Source of the DNA: GMQP-bins7 sp963776565
Lineage (GTDB): Bacteria > Actinomycetota > Thermoleophilia > Gaiellales > Gaiellaceae
Direction of reading: 5' to 3'
DNA length: 64,000 nt
Assembly: GCA_963776565.1 (NCBI GenBank)
Contig: CAVZNF010000003.1
Coordinates: 139,846-203,845 of the forward strand
Under the pieces are notes generated by a model. The model was not told the origin of the DNA and did no database searches. It saw nothing but the letters and a program-made list of their open reading frames with translations. Made by a program: the position numbers and the translations under genes. This document shows positions 37,205-46,078 of this stretch, one piece after another. The stretch's first letter is position 1, and each line of letters begins with the position of its first letter.

Positions 37205-39891
37205 ACCCGCTCGACGCGCACGGCCGAGACCTTGAACTCGGGCGTCCCGATGAGCGGGTCGCCGACGTCGTGGGTGAGCCAGTTCACCTTCTGCTCGGCG
37301 AAGTGGAGCGCCATCCAGACGAGGCCCGGGTAGACGCGCCCCGAGAGGTGCGTCCGCGCCTGGAGGTCGCCCCGCCGCGACACGAGACGCGCCCAATCGC
37401 CTTCTGTCAGGCCGAGAGCCGACGCGTCCTCGGCCGAGATCTCGAAGAACGGGTCCTGCTGCTTGTCCGTGATGCCGGACTCGCGCATCGTCATCGTCGC
37501 CGAGTTGTAGTGATAGAGCGTGCGCCCTGTGGAGAGCACGAGCGGGTACTCGGAATCCGGCTCTTCGATCGGCCGCTGGTATTCGACGGGGAAGAACTTC
37601 CCGCGCCCTGGCGGGCGTGCCGGCGCCGGCGCGTGCAGGACCTGCGTTCCCGGATGTCCGATCTCGGGGGCGGGCCACTGCATGCCGTTCTCCTCGAGGC
37701 GGTCGTAGCGGACGCCGTACCACGCGGGCGCGAGGTCAGCGAGCTCGTTCCACACCGATTCCGCGTCCGCGTACTCGGGCCAGTGGACGCCGAGCGCCTT
37801 CGCCAGCAGGAGCACGATCTCGAGGTCGGTCTTCGCCTCGCCGGGCAGCGGTGCAGCACGGCGCACGCGGCTGACGCGCCGCTCGGTGTTCGTGAACGTG
37901 CCGTCCTTCTCGGCGAAGCTCGAGGCGGGGAAGACGACATCCGCGTACTTCTCCGTCATGTCGTGGAGGAAGATGTCCTGCGAGATCAGGAAGTCGAGCT
38001 TCCCGAGTCCCTCCTCCACGTGGCGGGCATTCGGCTCGGTCTGCGCCGGGTTCTCGCCGACGAGGACGAGCGCTCGGACGCGGCCGTCGTGGAGGCCGCT
38101 CATCATCTGGTCGAGTCGGTAGCCGGGCGTCTCGGGAACCTCGGCGCCCCACGCTTCGGAGAACTTCCGCCGGATCTCCGGGTCGTCGACCGACTGGTAG
38201 CCCGGGAGGTACATCGGGTTCGCGCCCGAGTCGTTGAGCCCCTGGACGTTGTTCTGACCGCGGAGCGCGTTGAGGCCGGTCGACTCGTAGCCGAGGTGTC
38301 CGGTCATGAGCACGAGGTTCGAGAGGGACCAGATGTTGTCGACGCCGCAGGCGTGTTCGGTGATCCCGAGCGTGTAGAAGACCGCCGCATGTCGTTCGGT
38401 CGCGTACTCGCGCGCCGCGGCGCGGATCTCGTCCGCCGGAACGCCCGTGACCTTCGCCGCGTCCTCCGGCGAGTACCGCATGACGACATCGCGCACCGAG
38501 TCGAAGTCGTCCGTGTACTTGCGGATGTACTCCTCGTCCTGAAGGCCCTCCGAGAGGATCGTGTGCATCATCGCGTTCAGCAGCCAAACGTCAGTGCCGG
38601 GGCGGAGCTGGAGGTGGCGCTTGGCGATCTTCGTCAGCCAGATCTTGCGCGGGTCGGCGACGACGAGGGTGGCGCCTTTGCGGACGGCCTTCTTGATTCG
38701 AAGCGCGAGCACCGGGTGCGCCTCGGTCGTGTTCGACCCGATGACGAACAAGAAGCGCGCATTCTCGATCTCCGGGATCGAATTGGTGCTTGCTCCTCTG
38801 CCCAACGACCTGACCAGGCCGTAAAGAGTCGGACCGTGTCAGGTCGACTCGCACGAGTGGACCGAGTTCGTCCCGACCCCCGTGCGCGCGAGCTTCTGGA
38901 TGAGGTAGTTCTCCTCGTTCGTCAGGCGGGCTGACGAGAGGAAGCCGATCGCCTGCGGGCCGTGCTCGGCGATCACGTTCTTCAGCCCGGTCGCCGCTGT
39001 CTCCAGCGCGTGTTCCCACGTCGTCGGGTGGAGCTCGCCGTCGTCGCCGCGGACGAGAGGCTGCGTGAGCCGGTCCGGGTGGTGGACGAAGTTGAAGGCG
39101 AAGCGGCCCTTCACGCAGAGGTTGCCCTCGTTCGGGAGGTACTCGTCCTTCGAGGTGACCTTCACGATGTGCTTCGTCTGCGGGTCGAGGTTGAGGTCGA
39201 CCTGGCAGCCGACGCCGCAGAACGTGCAGGTCGTTCGGACCTGCTCGAGCGTGGTCTCGGGGCGTGACGTGCCCTCCTCGAACTTCTCGTAGATCGCGCC
39301 TGTCGGGCAGACGGAGAGACAGCCGCCGCAAAGCTCGCACTCGGTGTCCAGCCAGCTCAGCTCCCAGGTGGGAACGATGCGAGCGTGTCCGCCGCGGCCT
39401 TCGAGCGAGAGGGCCGAGCACTGCATGACCTCCTGCGTGTAGCGGACGCAGCGCGCGCAGAGGATGCACGCGTCGGGGTCGTAGCCCATGAGCCGGTTGC
39501 GGTCGTCGTACTCGGCGCGCTCGGCGTCGGGGAGCACGAGGGGCGCTTCGGCGCCGAGCTCGTTCGCGAGGTCGAGGAGCTCGTTCGGGCGGCCACCGGG
39601 TGATTCGTTCAGGTGCTCCGAGAGGAGCATCTCTGTGAGCGTCCGCTGGAAGTCGGTGATCGGTCCGTTCGTCGAGACGACCATTCCTTCGCTGACGTGG
39701 GTCGCACACGCAGGCATCGGCCGCGGCGCGCCCTCGACATCCACGACGCACATGCGGCAGCCGCCGTACGGGTCGAGCTTGGAGTCGTGGCAGAGCGTGG
39801 GGATGAACGTGCCGTGCCGCGCGGCGGCGTGGACGAGCAGCTCGCCGTCGCCGGCGGACACCGTGCGCCCGTCGAGGGTGAACTCGACCAC
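37201..39891 (-). CDS. fdhA: Formate dehydrogenase alpha subunit, selenocysteine-containing
   Basis: This 896-residue molybdenum/Fe-S enzyme oxidises formate to CO2. Residues 1-75 are a [2Fe-2S] ferredoxin domain (Cys34, 45, 48, 62). Two [4Fe-4S] sites follow (CILCARCVRYTQEVMQC and CELCGGCLSVCPTGA). A third cluster (CTFCGVGC...GNLCVKGRF) opens the bis-MGD domain. At codon 351 an in-frame TGA (38841-38839) stands where the molybdenum-ligating Sec or Cys belongs: HSCEST-TGA-HGPTLYGLV, like the U-H-G-P motif of E. coli FdhF. The frame is unbroken on both sides and the downstream 545 residues are fully conserved, so TGA is read as selenocysteine. A hairpin follows it. The usual His-Cys3 [4Fe-4S] ligands near residue ~95 are missing (HLNESPGGRPNE). 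GTG start. Confidence 0.93.
38805..38841 (-). promoter_or_regulatory. SECIS-like hairpin after the fdhA UGA
   Basis: After the UGA (38841-38839) come 16 nt, then ACGGCC (38822-38817), a UGGUCA loop (38816-38811) and GGUCGU (38810-38805), a 6-bp stem including one G-U. Distance, stem and G at loop position 2 fit the bacterial SECIS recognised by SelB; GGUC also occurs in the E. coli fdhF loop. An alternative 9-bp stem, CGACCUGAC/GUCAGGUCG, would enclose the UGA itself. Confidence 0.75.
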
Positions 39892-39928
39892 GAGGCGATG
39901 CTACAGCGACGGCCCGCGGCTCCAGTGA

Positions 39929-40537
39929 CTACGTGGCGGGGAAGTCGACCCGATCCGCGTCGCCGATTTTGCGCACGACCCTGGCGGGTACGCCCAATGC
40001 GACCACACCTGCGGGAAGGTCGTGCGTGACGACTGCGCCGGCGCCGACCACGGTGTCGTCTCCGATCGTGACTCCGGGGCACACGACGACAGCACTGCCG
40101 AGCCACACGTTGTGGCCGATCGTTATCGGCTCGGCCGACTCCCAGCCGAGTCGTCGCGGCTCGGGATCGACCGGATGCGTTGCGGTGACGATGTGGACGC
40201 CCGTCGCGATCTGGCAGTTGGCGCCGATCCGGATCAGCGCGACGTCGAGCATGACGCAGCCGAAGTTGACGAACGTCGCACCGCCAATCGTGATGTGCGA
40301 TCCGTAGTCGCAGTAGAACGGCGGTCTGACGATCACGTCGTCTCCAACGTCTCCGAGCAGCTCGCGCAGCAGGCTGGACCGCAGCTCCAGCTCCGTGTGT
40401 CGGGTGGCGTTGTACCGCTCGAGGAGATCTTCGGCCCGTGCCTGGTCACGTGCGATCTCCTCGCCGACCGGGCGGTAGAGCTCCCCGCTCAGCATGCGGG
40501 CTTTCATCTTTTCGGCCGGGATCTGGTCGTCGTTCAC
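39929..40537 (-). CDS. Hexapeptide-repeat O-acetyltransferase (maltose/galactoside type)
   Basis: The 202-residue protein has the N-terminal cap of Maa/LacA enzymes (KARMLSGELYRPVGEEIARD). A left-handed beta-helix of hexapeptide repeats follows (ITIGGATFVNFGCVMLDVAL, IGHNVWLGSAVVVCPGVTIG). The catalytic His lies in THPVDPEPRR. It would acetylate a sugar using acetyl-CoA. The GTG start overlaps the fdhB stop by 4 bases, so it is translated with the dehydrogenase genes although no role in formate metabolism is known. Confidence 0.88.
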   Translation of the reverse strand: MNDDQIPAEKMKARMLSGELYRPVGEEIARDQARAEDLLERYNATRHTELELRSSLLRELLGDVGDDVIVRPPFYCDYGSHITIGGATFVNFGCVMLDVALIRIGANCQIATGVHIVTATHPVDPEPRRLGWESAEPITIGHNVWLGSAVVVCPGVTIGDDTVVGAGAVVTHDLPAGVVALGVPARVVRKIGDADRVDFPAT

Positions 40538-42090
40538 GTGCCGAGCGCTGCGAACAGCTCCGGCCAGTACGTCATCGCGTTCCGGACCGGGAACGGCGAA
40601 GCTTGGCCGAGCCCGCAGATCGAGGTCTTCTCCATCGCCAGCAGCCACTCGTCCACCTTCTCGCGCGTCATCGCCGCTCGGTCGTGCTGGAGCTCTTCGG
40701 CGAGGTGGTGGAGCGCACGGTTCCCGATCCGGCACGGCGTGCACTTCTGGCACGACTCCTCGGCGAAGAAGCGCATCGTCTCCGCGAGCAGGCGAAGCGG
40801 CGAGTACGACTCGGGAAAGACCTGGACAGCGGCCGATCCCGGGCCAGCACCCCACTCGCGGAGGCCATCCCGCGTGAGCGGCGCATCGAGCGCGGCTGGC
40901 GGAAGGATCCCGCTCGCGGCGCCGCCGGGAACGACTGCTCCGACCTCGTCCGTGAATCCGCCCGCGTGCTCCTCGACGAGTTCGCGCGTCGTCACGCCGT
41001 TCGGCGCCTCGTAGCAGCCGGGCTTCTCGACCGCGCCCGTGACCGACCAGAGACGCGTTCCCTTCGCCTCGCGCGTTCCGAGCGCGGCCCACCACTCGCC
41101 GCCGTTCCGGAGGATGGCCGGGATGTGCGCCAATGTCTCGACGTTCTGGATCAGTGTCGGTCGCCCGAGGTACCCGACCTGGCTCGGGAACGGAGGCTTG
41201 AGCCGCGGCATCGCTCGCCGGCCCTCCATGGACTCGAGCATCGCGGTCTCCTCGCCCGCGATGTATGCGCCGGCGCCCACCACGAGCTCGAGCGACAGCC
41301 CGTCGAGCAGTCCGGCGGCGCGAAACTCGTCGAGCGCCTGTTGGAGTCGCGCGCGCGATCTTGCGTATTCCTCGCGGAGGTAGATATGACCTTCGGTCGC
41401 AGCGAGCGACCGCATTGCGAGCACCGTCGCCTCGAGCATGAGATGTGGCCGGAGCTCCATCACATAGCGGTCCTTGATCGTTCCCGGCTCGCCCTCGTCT
41501 GCGTTCACGACGACGTAGCGCGGGCCCGCTTCACGCGAGACCGCCTCCCATTTCATCCCGGTTGGAAACCCAGCGCCCCCGTACCCCGTGAGCCCCGACG
41601 TCTTCAGCTCTTCCACGATCCGCTCGAGTGGCGGAACGTCGCGGAGAAGCGCAAGCCCCCCGCGCGCTTCGTAGTCCGCGAGCGTGGTGTCGCGTGTCCC
41701 GAGCCCGACGGCCGGCCCATCGTTCGTGGAATGCGTCACTGCCGGGACGATCTCGTCGCCGCGCGTCATCGCAGGCGCGAGATCGCAGTGCCCGAGGCAC
41801 GCGACCTCGATCGCTCCTGGCGTCGACTCGAGCAGGTCGCGAGCCCCGAAGCAGTCGCACACGGGTCCGGTGCAGACGCGAACGGCGTCCGTCGGAACCT
41901 GAAGGAACGAGTAGAAGGAGACGACCTCGTGCACCTCGCCGCGGCGGATGTTCATGTGGTCGGCGACCGCGTCCGACAGCTCCATCGTGATCGGTCCCAC
42001 TTCGCGGCGAACGCGTCCGAGGTTGTCGAGCAGGTGGGTTCTCTCGCGTGGAAGCTCAGGAAGCAGCGATGGGAGCCGGAGCACGTCCAC
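40534..42090 (-). CDS. fdhB: NAD-linked formate dehydrogenase beta subunit (NuoE-NuoF fusion)
   Basis: The 518-residue flavoprotein passes electrons from FdhA to NAD+. Residues ~1-115 are a shortened NuoE-like [2Fe-2S] domain with the four Cys in VCTGPVCDCFGARDLL and ACLGHCDLAP. The NuoF-like part has GYGGAGFPTGMKWEAV (FMN/NADH loops), VVNADEGEPGTIKDRY, GAGAYIAGEETAMLESMEG, an SLBB region, and the [4Fe-4S] motif ESCQKCTPCRIG with CGLGQ. Fusion of the gamma and beta functions is seen in some bifurcating or NAD-dependent dehydrogenases. The GTG start is 10 bases after arfB. The frame is intact. Confidence 0.92.
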   Translation of the reverse strand: MDVLRLPSLLPELPRERTHLLDNLGRVRREVGPITMELSDAVADHMNIRRGEVHEVVSFYSFLQVPTDAVRVCTGPVCDCFGARDLLESTPGAIEVACLGHCDLAPAMTRGDEIVPAVTHSTNDGPAVGLGTRDTTLADYEARGGLALLRDVPPLERIVEELKTSGLTGYGGAGFPTGMKWEAVSREAGPRYVVVNADEGEPGTIKDRYVMELRPHLMLEATVLAMRSLAATEGHIYLREEYARSRARLQQALDEFRAAGLLDGLSLELVVGAGAYIAGEETAMLESMEGRRAMPRLKPPFPSQVGYLGRPTLIQNVETLAHIPAILRNGGEWWAALGTREAKGTRLWSVTGAVEKPGCYEAPNGVTTRELVEEHAGGFTDEVGAVVPGGAASGILPPAALDAPLTRDGLREWGAGPGSAAVQVFPESYSPLRLLAETMRFFAEESCQKCTPCRIGNRALHHLAEELQHDRAAMTREKVDEWLLAMEKTSICGLGQASPFPVRNAMTYWPELFAALGT

Positions 42091-42100
42091 CGCGACGAGT

Positions 42101-42493
42101 CTATTCGGCGGTCGGCGGCTTCCGGAGCGTCTTCGTCCGCGCCCGGCGCTGCTTGCTCTCGCGTCGACGCTCCTTCGCTGCCTTGCCCGGGCGAGTCGCA
42201 ACCCGGCGCCGCGGAACGGCGAGCGCCTCGCGGAGCTTCTGGACGAGCCGCTCGACTGCGAGCTCGCGATTCCGAGACTGGCTCCGCTCGTCCTGCGCGA
42301 CGGCGCGCAGCACCGGCCCGGCTCGCGCGACGACACGCCGCTTCTGCGTGTCGGTCAGCGCCGTGGACGCCTCGACCTCGAGGAGTGCCTCGACCCTCGT
42401 GGACGACTTCTGGGCGTGCTGACCGCCGGGGCCGCTCGAGCGTGAGACCCGCAGCGTGATCTCCGAGACTGGGAGCAGGACGGAGCGTGTCAC
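42101..42493 (-). CDS. arfB: Peptidyl-tRNA hydrolase ArfB (YaeJ-like ribosome rescue factor)
   Basis: ArfB frees stalled ribosomes by hydrolysing the peptidyl-tRNA. The 130-residue protein has the catalytic loop SSGPGGQHAQKSSTRVEA (GGQ). Its basic tail (KAAKERRRESKQRRARTKTL) would enter the mRNA channel. I chose the GTG at 42493 (VTRSVLLPVSEITL). It leads the minus-strand run arfB-fdhB-acetyltransferase-fdhA-birA and is divergent from the HAD phosphatase, whose start lies only 20 bases away. Confidence 0.87.
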   Translation of the reverse strand: MTRSVLLPVSEITLRVSRSSGPGGQHAQKSSTRVEALLEVEASTALTDTQKRRVVARAGPVLRAVAQDERSQSRNRELAVERLVQKLREALAVPRRRVATRPGKAAKERRRESKQRRARTKTLRKPPTAE

Positions 42494-42498
42494 CCGAA

Positions 42499-42504
42499 TA
42501 GACT
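42499..42504 (+). promoter_or_regulatory. -10 hexamer before the HAD phosphatase gene
   Basis: TAGACT ends 8 nt before the ATG at 42513. The whole divergent intergenic region to arfB is only 19 bases, leaving no room for a leader on either side. Confidence 0.5.
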
Positions 42505-42512
42505 CACGCTCC

Positions 42513-43307
42513 ATGGCGTGCATTCTGCTCGACATCGACGGCGTGCTGCACGTCTCCGGTGAGCCGATCCAGGGCGCCGCGGACGCGGTCGCGGAGCTCC
42601 GCCGAGCAGGTCATGCGCTCCGCTTCGTCACGAACAACTCGACGCGCCCTCGGGCCCGGCTCGCGGAGGAGCTGCGCGAGATGGGGTTCATCCTCGAGGA
42701 CGCCGAACTGCAGACGACGCCAGGCGCAGCAGCGCGCGAGCTCTCCGGCAAGCGGGTGCTCGCGCTCGTCATGCCCGCCGTCGTGCCGGATCTCGACGGG
42801 CTCGAGCTCGTGGGCGACCACGCGGAGGCCGTGCTCATCGGTGGCTGCGACGAGACGCTCGAGCCCAACCAGGTCTTCAGCTACATGAATCTCGCGCGCG
42901 CATTCGACGAGATCCAGATGGGCGCATCGCTCTTCTGCCTGCACAAGAACAAGTGGTGGCAGACGAGTCGCGGGCCGATGCTCGACTCGGGCGCGTTCGT
43001 CGCCGGGCTCGAATACGCGACGGGCGTCGACGCGACCGTCCTCGGCAAGCCCAGCCCCTCGTACTTCGCTGCCGCTCTCGACGCTCTCGACGCGGAGCCG
43101 GAGCTGACGTGGCTCGTCACGGACGACGTCGACGCCGACGTTCGTGGAGCTCGCCTCTTCGGGATGAAGACCGCCCTCGTCCGGACGGGAAAGTTCCGGC
43201 CCGAGGCGCTGGAGGCAGCGGAGGCGTCGCCGGACATCGTCGTCTCGTCCCTCGCGCAGTTCCCCGCGTTGCTCGAGGAGGACCTCACCGGCGGCTTGCA
43301 GCCGTGA
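42513..43307 (+). CDS. HAD-IIA hydrolase, LHPP/TIGR01458-like
   Basis: The 264-residue protein is a haloacid dehalogenase-type phosphatase with a C2 cap. Motif I is LLDIDGVLHVSGEP (nucleophile and acid Asp), motif II FVTNNSTRPR, motif III Lys lies in LGKPSPSYF, and motif IV is LVTDDVDADVRGA. The latter has Thr in place of the usual Gly before DD. LHPP-type enzymes act on phospholysine, phosphohistidine or pyrophosphate; NagD-type ones act on nucleotides. The substrate is not predictable. Its stop overlaps the acpS GTG. Confidence 0.83.
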   Translation: MACILLDIDGVLHVSGEPIQGAADAVAELRRAGHALRFVTNNSTRPRARLAEELREMGFILEDAELQTTPGAAARELSGKRVLALVMPAVVPDLDGLELVGDHAEAVLIGGCDETLEPNQVFSYMNLARAFDEIQMGASLFCLHKNKWWQTSRGPMLDSGAFVAGLEYATGVDATVLGKPSPSYFAAALDALDAEPELTWLVTDDVDADVRGARLFGMKTALVRTGKFRPEALEAAEASPDIVVSSLAQFPALLEEDLTGGLQP

Positions 43308-43669
43308 AGGTCGGCGTCGACATCATCGAGATCGAGCGCATCGAGCGCGCGCTCGAGCGCCCCGGCTTCCGGGAGCGCTGCTTCACGGACGCCGAGCGCG
43401 AGTACTGCGACTCGCGGTCTCGCCCGGCGCAGAGCTACGCGGGTCGGTTCGCCGGCAAGGAAGCGGTCGGCAAGGCGCTCGGCTGCGGCGTCCGATTCAC
43501 GTGGAAGGAGATCGAGATCGTCGGGCGGCCGAAGCCAGGCGTTCGACTTTCGGGGCGAACGGCAGCCTTCGCGGAGCGAGTGCAGGCGGGGGCGATCGAC
43601 CTGTCGATGACGCATTCGCGGGAGATCGCAGCCGCGATCGCTGTCGTGAGCCCGCGCTCCGGTGGCTGA
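43304..43669 (+). CDS. acpS: Holo-[acyl-carrier-protein] synthase
   Basis: AcpS transfers 4'-phosphopantetheine from CoA to acyl carrier protein. The 121-residue protein starts VGVDIIEIERIERAL (metal Asp), has AGRFAGKEAVGKALG (catalytic Glu and Lys) and ends in the MTHSREIAAAIAVV strand, all standard. Its GTG start overlaps the HAD stop, and its end overlaps nnr by 8 bases. Confidence 0.94.
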   Translation: MKVGVDIIEIERIERALERPGFRERCFTDAEREYCDSRSRPAQSYAGRFAGKEAVGKALGCGVRFTWKEIEIVGRPKPGVRLSGRTAAFAERVQAGAIDLSMTHSREIAAAIAVVSPRSGG

Positions 43670-45047
43670 GAGCTACGAGTCGCTCTACAGCGCCGCTGAG
43701 ATGCGAGCGGCCGAGGAGCGCTACCCGGGATACCCGTCCACGATCCCGGAGCTCATGGAGCGAGCCGGGACCGCCGTCGCACGCGAGGCGATGCTCGCCT
43801 ATCCGGCCGCGCGCAGCTTCGCGTGCGTGTGCGGAGGAGGATCGAACGGCGGAGACGGACGCGTCGCTGCTCGCGTCCTTCGCGAGGCGGGCCACGTCGC
43901 GGACGAGATCGACGATGGTCTCGACGGCTACGACGTCGTGATCGACGCGCTGTTCGGAACGGGGTTCAGCGGTGCGCCGCGGCCGGAGGCCGCCGCCGTC
44001 ATCGAGCGCATCAACGCAGCTCGGGCGTCAGTCGTGGCGGTCGACCTCCCCTCCGGAGTCGATGCCTCCACGGGCGAGGTCGCAGGAGCGGTCGTCGATG
44101 CAGATCTCACGGTGACGTTCCATGCGGCGAAGGTGGGCCTCGCCGTCGCGCCCGGCCGGTTCCACGTCGGCCGCGTCGTCGTCGCGGACATCGGCCTCGA
44201 CGGCGAGAAGACTTCGATGCGTCGAGCGCTTCCCGGGCTGCTCCATGCGGTGCCACGACGTGGGGCGCGCAGCACGAAGTACTCAGCCGGCTCCGTCCTC
44301 GTCGTCGGAGGTCGACCGGGAATGACAGGTGCGGCGTGCCTCTCGGCGCTGGCCGCGCTCCGCGCCGACGCCGGCTACGTCACGTTGGCCGTACCCGAGG
44401 AGTCGCTTCCGGCTGCGGAGATCCTGGCTCTGGAGCCCGTGAAGCTGCCGTGGTCGGACGACGATGCGGTGGCCGTGCTGACGGAGGCCGCGAAGCGGGC
44501 GTCGGCGCTCGCGATCGGGCCCGGCCTCGGGCGCTCGGATGCCCGACGCGGCCTCGTTCGCGAGCTGCTGACGCGGGTCGATCTCCCGGCCGTCGTCGAC
44601 GCCGACGCGCTCTTCGGCCTCGAGCCGGTCGAGCGCGACGCCGCGACGGTTCTCACTCCGCACGCCGGTGAGCTGGCGCGCCTGCTCGACACCGACTCCT
44701 CCTGGGTCGACGAGCACCGCCTCGAGGCGGCCCGGACCGCGGCGAAGCGCTTCGGGGCGACGGTGCTCCTCAAGGGCGCCGACACGATCGTCGCCTCGCC
44801 GGATGGAGCGGTCGTCGTGTGCGACGCCGGGCCGCCGTCGCTCGCCACCGCGGGAACGGGCGACGTGCTCACGGGCGTCGTCGGCGCGTTCCTCTCGAAG
44901 GGCCTCGACGCGCCGACTGCGGCGGCGGCGGCCGCGATGGCGCACGGGCGCGCCGCGAGCCTCGCCCCGCATGCAACGGGGCTCGTCGCCGGCGATCTGC
45001 TCGAGCTGCTCCCCGCAGCGATCGACTGCGAGACCCAGATCCAGTAG
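43662..45047 (+). CDS. nnr: Bifunctional NAD(P)H-hydrate epimerase/dehydratase
   Basis: This 461-residue enzyme repairs damaged NAD(P)H hydrates. The N-terminal half is the YjeF-N epimerase (CGGGSNGGDGRVAARVL, IDALFGTGFSG, VAVDLPSGVDASTG). The C-terminal half is the ribokinase-like dehydratase (YSAGSVLVVGGRPGMTGAAC, LTPHAGELARLL, LATAGTGDVLTGVVGA with the catalytic Asp). The frame is intact. It sits in the common actinobacterial order acpS-nnr-alr with short overlaps. Confidence 0.95.
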   Translation: MAESYESLYSAAEMRAAEERYPGYPSTIPELMERAGTAVAREAMLAYPAARSFACVCGGGSNGGDGRVAARVLREAGHVADEIDDGLDGYDVVIDALFGTGFSGAPRPEAAAVIERINAARASVVAVDLPSGVDASTGEVAGAVVDADLTVTFHAAKVGLAVAPGRFHVGRVVVADIGLDGEKTSMRRALPGLLHAVPRRGARSTKYSAGSVLVVGGRPGMTGAACLSALAALRADAGYVTLAVPEESLPAAEILALEPVKLPWSDDDAVAVLTEAAKRASALAIGPGLGRSDARRGLVRELLTRVDLPAVVDADALFGLEPVERDAATVLTPHAGELARLLDTDSSWVDEHRLEAARTAAKRFGATVLLKGADTIVASPDGAVVVCDAGPPSLATAGTGDVLTGVVGAFLSKGLDAPTAAAAAAMAHGRAASLAPHATGLVAGDLLELLPAAIDCETQIQ

Positions 45048-45058
45048 ACAATGACCCC

Positions 45059-46078
45059 GTGGAGCGGTCGTGCTTCACCCTCGACCTGGGGGCCATCCGG
45101 CGGAACGCCGCGACGCTCCTGCGTGCGGCCGAAGGCGCCGAGCTGTGGGCGGTCGTCAAGGCCGAGGGGTACGGGCACGGTGCGGTTGACGTATCGAAAG
45201 CGGCGCTCGAGGGCGGTGCGACTGCGCTCTGCGTCGCGACGCTGCCAGAAGCTCTCCACCTTCGTGCGGCGCTGCGAAACGCGCGCATCCTCGTCATGGG
45301 GCCTGTCTCCGAAAGCGAGATCGGGGAGGCGCGCGTTGCGCGTCTCGAGCTCGTTGCCGCGGATGCCCGGATCCCGGAGGGCGTGCGTGTCCACCTCAAG
45401 CTGGACACGGGAATGGGCCGGTGGGGACTCATGGAACTCCCGGCACCGATGCGCGACGTCGTCGGGGTGATGAGCCATCTCGCGTCCGCCGAGTCCGACC
45501 CGGCGTTCACGGCGCTCCAGATCGATCGGTTCCGCGAGGCAACGGCGCCGCTCGGCTCGCTCACACGTCACATTGCGAACAGCGCCGCGACCCTGCGCTA
45601 CGCGGAGGCCCGCTTCGATGCGGTTCGCTGCGGGATCGCGATCTACGGGATCTCGCCGTTCGGCACCGACCCAGGCGCCGACGGTCTCGAGCCGGCGCTG
45701 CGCTGGGAGTCGTACCTGGCGCTCGTGAAGCAGCTCGAGCCGGGAGAGAGCACGGGCTACGGCCGGCGGTTCGTCGCCGATCGCCCGACGTGGATCGGGA
45801 TCGTGCCGGTCGGATATGCCGACGGCTTTCGTCGCGACATGACCGGTACCGAGGTCCTCGTCGACGGCGAGCGTCGACCCGTCGTGGGAACGATCTCCAT
45901 GGATGCGCTGGCCGTCGCCCTCGACGCCGAGCTGCCGATCGGAGCACCGGTGACGCTGGTCGGCGACGGGATCCTGATCGAGGAGCATGCGCGAGTTGCG
46001 GGCACCATCGGCTACGAGATCGCCACGGGTCTCAACACGGGCTCTGGGCGTGCACGACGGGTCGCGATCGATGGATGA
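45059..46078 (+). CDS. alr: Alanine racemase
   Basis: Alr makes D-alanine for peptidoglycan. The 339-residue protein has the PLP lysine in WAVVKAEGYGHGAVDV. The usual Asn two residues after the Lys (KAN.YGHG) is Glu here. It also has LKLDTGMGRWGL, HIANSAATL and VPVGYADGFRRDM (catalytic Tyr), and GTISMDALAV. The GTG at 45059 is preferred because family similarity starts at ERSCFTLDLGAI. A GACAAT -10-like sequence ends 6 nt before it. The end overlaps the next gene by 8 bases. Confidence 0.94.
   Translation: MERSCFTLDLGAIRRNAATLLRAAEGAELWAVVKAEGYGHGAVDVSKAALEGGATALCVATLPEALHLRAALRNARILVMGPVSESEIGEARVARLELVAADARIPEGVRVHLKLDTGMGRWGLMELPAPMRDVVGVMSHLASAESDPAFTALQIDRFREATAPLGSLTRHIANSAATLRYAEARFDAVRCGIAIYGISPFGTDPGADGLEPALRWESYLALVKQLEPGESTGYGRRFVADRPTWIGIVPVGYADGFRRDMTGTEVLVDGERRPVVGTISMDALAVALDAELPIGAPVTLVGDGILIEEHARVAGTIGYEIATGLNTGSGRARRVAIDG

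Noticed and set aside
38839..38841. fdhA as a gene inactivated by a nonsense mutation.
   Set aside because: The stop sits precisely at the Mo-ligand codon, the rest of the frame is fully conserved, a SECIS-like hairpin follows, and a second catalytic-site UGA occurs in the window.
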